Shown: in pieces, positions 6,410-6,888 of the stretch
Position numbering within the stretch: position 1 is the stretch's first letter
Layout: each line of letters opens with the position of its first letter
Assembly (NCBI GenBank): GCA_028284845.1
Contig: JANQQY010000013.1
Location: forward strand, 1 to 6,888
DNA from: Spirochaetales bacterium
Lineage (GTDB): Bacteria > Spirochaetota > Spirochaetia > DSM-27196 > SLST01
Length of the DNA stretch: 6,888 bases
Direction of reading: 5' to 3'
Notes under the pieces: generated by a model
The model's input: the letters and a program-made list of their open reading frames with translations, nothing else
Told to the model about the DNA's origin: nothing
Databases searched by the model: none
Program-made: the position numbers and the translations under genes

Positions 6410-6888
6410 TCAGAACTCCAAAACGGCGGGGAAAGCGGGGGGACGTCTTCCCTCAGACCGCTCCAAATTCGCGAAGAGCCGATACGCCGAGGCGAACGAA
6501 GTGGTGTACGAGCATGGAGTGACGCCGTTCGGCAACTCACCGGTGACGCGAAACAGAAGCGCCCACCCGGAGGCATTCTCGTGGTAGTAGAGAGGTTCCT
6601 CTACTCGAAGGGGAAGCGGACACGGTTCGACCGACCAGGACGCCGTCTCGTCAAGAGGCGACTCGGTGAGACGGATCTCGATTCGTGCTGCTTCCACCGC
6701 ATAGACACCGCTCCAGAACGCGGTGAGATCCGGCGCAAACTCATCGATACCCCATCCGGGAATCGGACCTTCCAGAAGCAGTGCGACGCCGGGCAGCGGA
6801 GTCGCTTCCGGAGCGTCTTCCGAGAGGGAGCTCGGTTCCTGCGGTAAGGAGTCCGCGGGCGTTGCGTGCCGGTTCGGAGTCTCCTCAG
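6410..6888 (-). CDS. Unrecognised protein, C-terminal 158 residues, 5' end beyond the window
   Basis: The minus-strand frame is open from the right edge down to a TGA at 6410-6412, so the visible part is the C-terminus of a longer protein. The first 32 visible residues are rich in Pro, Glu, Ser and Ala (for example LPQEPSSLSEDAPEATPLP), like a flexible linker. After that comes a folded-looking region of alternating hydrophobic residues with aromatic clusters (PIPGWGIDEF, AFWSGVYAV, EPLYYHENASGWALLFRV), two cysteines, and a short tail ending PAVLEF. I see no membrane segment and recognise no family. Codon use resembles the neighbours, with many G/C third positions, and the opposite-strand frame gives an Arg-rich shadow, which supports this strand. 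A linker followed by a beta-rich domain, upstream of an exported VWA gene, suggests an envelope protein, but the signal sequence, if any, lies outside. Confidence 0.72.
   Translation of the reverse strand, partial: EETPNRHATPADSLPQEPSSLSEDAPEATPLPGVALLLEGPIPGWGIDEFAPDLTAFWSGVYAVEAARIEIRLTESPLDETASWSVEPCPLPLRVEEPLYYHENASGWALLFRVTGELPNGVTPCSYTTSFASAYRLFANLERSEGRRPPAFPAVLEF

Noticed and set aside
81..6525. Exact 14-base match GCATGGAGTGACGC at 81-94 and 6512-6525
   Set aside because: It lies in two unrelated coding regions, on opposite coding strands, with no flanking similarity. A chance match of this length is only mildly unlikely in a window this size, so it is not taken as a repeat element.
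6353..6847. 164-residue open frame on the plus strand
   Set aside because: The product is Arg/Ser/Gly-rich as expected for an out-of-frame translation, and it overlaps the exported VWA start and the unrecognised minus-strand gene, which have better composition and context.

Overview
The window reads as an ordinary stretch of chromosome from a free-living bacterium with fairly high GC (high fifties percent by eye, not computed). I see no mobile element, tRNA, rRNA, CRISPR array or phage gene. A member of the Spirochaetota is my best guess. It rests on a lipoprotein with an A-S-C lipobox, an exported VWA protein with the motifs DTTQSM, VGLVYYRDY and GGRDLPEAV, and a small cysteine protein of a kind I associate with that group. 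I could not check this guess by search, so treat it as moderate to weak.

Layout. Positions 1-1044 (+) hold the 3' part of homoserine dehydrogenase with a C-terminal ACT domain; its N-terminus lies before the window. A good promoter begins on top of its stop codon, followed by a perfect 14-bp palindrome typical of LacI-family operators. Next come a GGAG ribosome binding site and a full-length Thermotoga-type alpha-glucan phosphorylase (1126-3669, +). This gene meets a convergent DUF554 membrane protein (3666-4358, -) at a shared CTAG in which both stop codons lie. A short divergent spacer separates the DUF554 gene from a 106-residue five-cysteine protein of unknown function (4442-4762, +, very strong Shine-Dalgarno). 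It is followed by a small TPR-like lipoprotein (4814-5212, +), whose start codon sits in the loop of an 8-bp perfect inverted repeat. On the minus strand, converging on the lipoprotein with only 15 bp between stops, are an exported VWA-domain protein (5228-6376) and, 33 bp upstream of it in the same direction, the 3' end of an unrecognised gene that is open to the right edge (6410-6888).

How they work together. The window is a mosaic of short transcription units, not one pathway: amino-acid synthesis (aspartate to threonine/methionine), storage-glucan breakdown, and envelope proteins. The units most likely to be functionally linked are the VWA gene with its upstream neighbour, and possibly the five-cysteine protein with the lipoprotein. 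The best leads are the probable carbohydrate-responsive operator of the phosphorylase, the hairpin around the lipoprotein start, and the three genes without a known role. I do not see clear evidence of a new defence, mobile or biosynthetic system.
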